Source: Symbiodinium natans
Lineage: Eukaryota > Sar > Dinophyceae > Suessiales > Symbiodiniaceae
Assembly (NCBI GenBank): GCA_905221605.1
Contig: CAJNDS010002284.1
Coordinates: 218,175 to 282,174 of the forward strand
Length of the DNA: 64,000 bases
Reading direction: 5' to 3'
Under the pieces are notes generated by a model. That model was not told where the DNA came from. It did not search any database and worked only from the letters and a program-made list of their open reading frames with translations. Shown one piece after another: positions 63,639 through 64,000 of this stretch (the first letter of the stretch is position 1; each line of letters begins with the position of its first letter). Made by a program: the position numbers and the translations under genes.

Positions 63639-64000
63639 AGCTTCGGTGTAGGGTTTTTGGCTTCGGGCTCGCACTGAAGGCTTAGGCTCGAGGGTTTAGG
63701 GTTTAGGGTTTAAAGGTGGTTTAGGGCTTAGGGTTTTGGGTTTTGGGCGCAGATTGACTATTATGAAAAACGCATGTACCTGCATGCGCTGCACATGCAA
63801 CGCAATTGTCACGCACGTTCATTGCATGTGTTGTGTGCGTCTCTGTACACGGTAATGTGGAAGCCTCCGCTGCACCCAACAGCCCCTGATCCGGGCGTTC
63901 GGTGTACCGAGAACCTCCCTCCTCCCTTCGCCTAAACACAACCTCGTAATCCCCAAACCCCTAAGCCCTTAACCCCAAAACCAAGCCTCTAAACCACTCA
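63639..64000. other. Window end, nothing supported
   Basis: A short TTTAGGG tract (63,690-63,715) and unique sequence with alternating purine/pyrimidine 'tgcatgcgctgcacatgca'. No exon recognised. Confidence 0.4.

Overview
This looks like a nuclear segment from a dinoflagellate or a close alveolate relative. Evidence: genes are split into many short exons; several introns are required by protein homology yet begin with GC or GA rather than GT; almost every recognisable exon from 1.2 to 30.2 kb lies on the minus strand (a unidirectional array); secreted proteins carry long Thr-only linkers; and plant-type telomere heptamers (TTTAGGG) are scattered everywhere. A precise species cannot be named from the sequence. 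No rRNA, tRNA, CRISPR or bacterial operon was seen.

Layout. Bases 1-128 hold a plus-strand exon fragment. From 1.2 to 3.5 kb there are isolated minus-strand exons, one ending a membrane protein. Two tandem paralogues of a zinc-finger protein of the RING-IBR-RING (RBR, TRIAD) ubiquitin-ligase type follow: copy B at 3.5-7.5 kb and copy A at 8.1-12.5 kb, with likely N-terminal exons of copy A up to 14.8 kb. From 15.7 to about 24.6 kb there is one long modular surface-protein gene. Read 5' to 3' on the minus strand it has a probable signal-peptide exon, a Thr-rich stalk, a GAIN/GPS-like domain, then three Kelch-type modules (A, B, C) separated by poly-Thr linkers. B and C are a tandem duplication. 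Splice phases connect GPS stalk, A, B and C into one reading frame, apart from one odd donor between A and B. From 24.8 to 30.2 kb lies the 3' part of an unrecognised gene of about 19 exons, with a 330-bp telomere-like array inside one intron.

A run of exactly 100 N (30,364-30,463) joins this to a very different right half. From 30.5 to 64 kb the DNA is a patchwork of telomere-like arrays in both orientations, separated by short unique islands. The islands contain weak exon-like fragments on both strands, small inverted-repeat elements and minisatellites. Several telomere-like arrays are flanked by direct repeats of the surrounding unique DNA, as expected if they were inserted into it. At least three dispersed or foldback element families can be recognised by eye; one copy has a 7-8 bp target-site duplication.

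Exon boundaries marked 'about' were set by eye from reading frame, splice dinucleotides and paralogue comparison; no alignment or gene finder was run.
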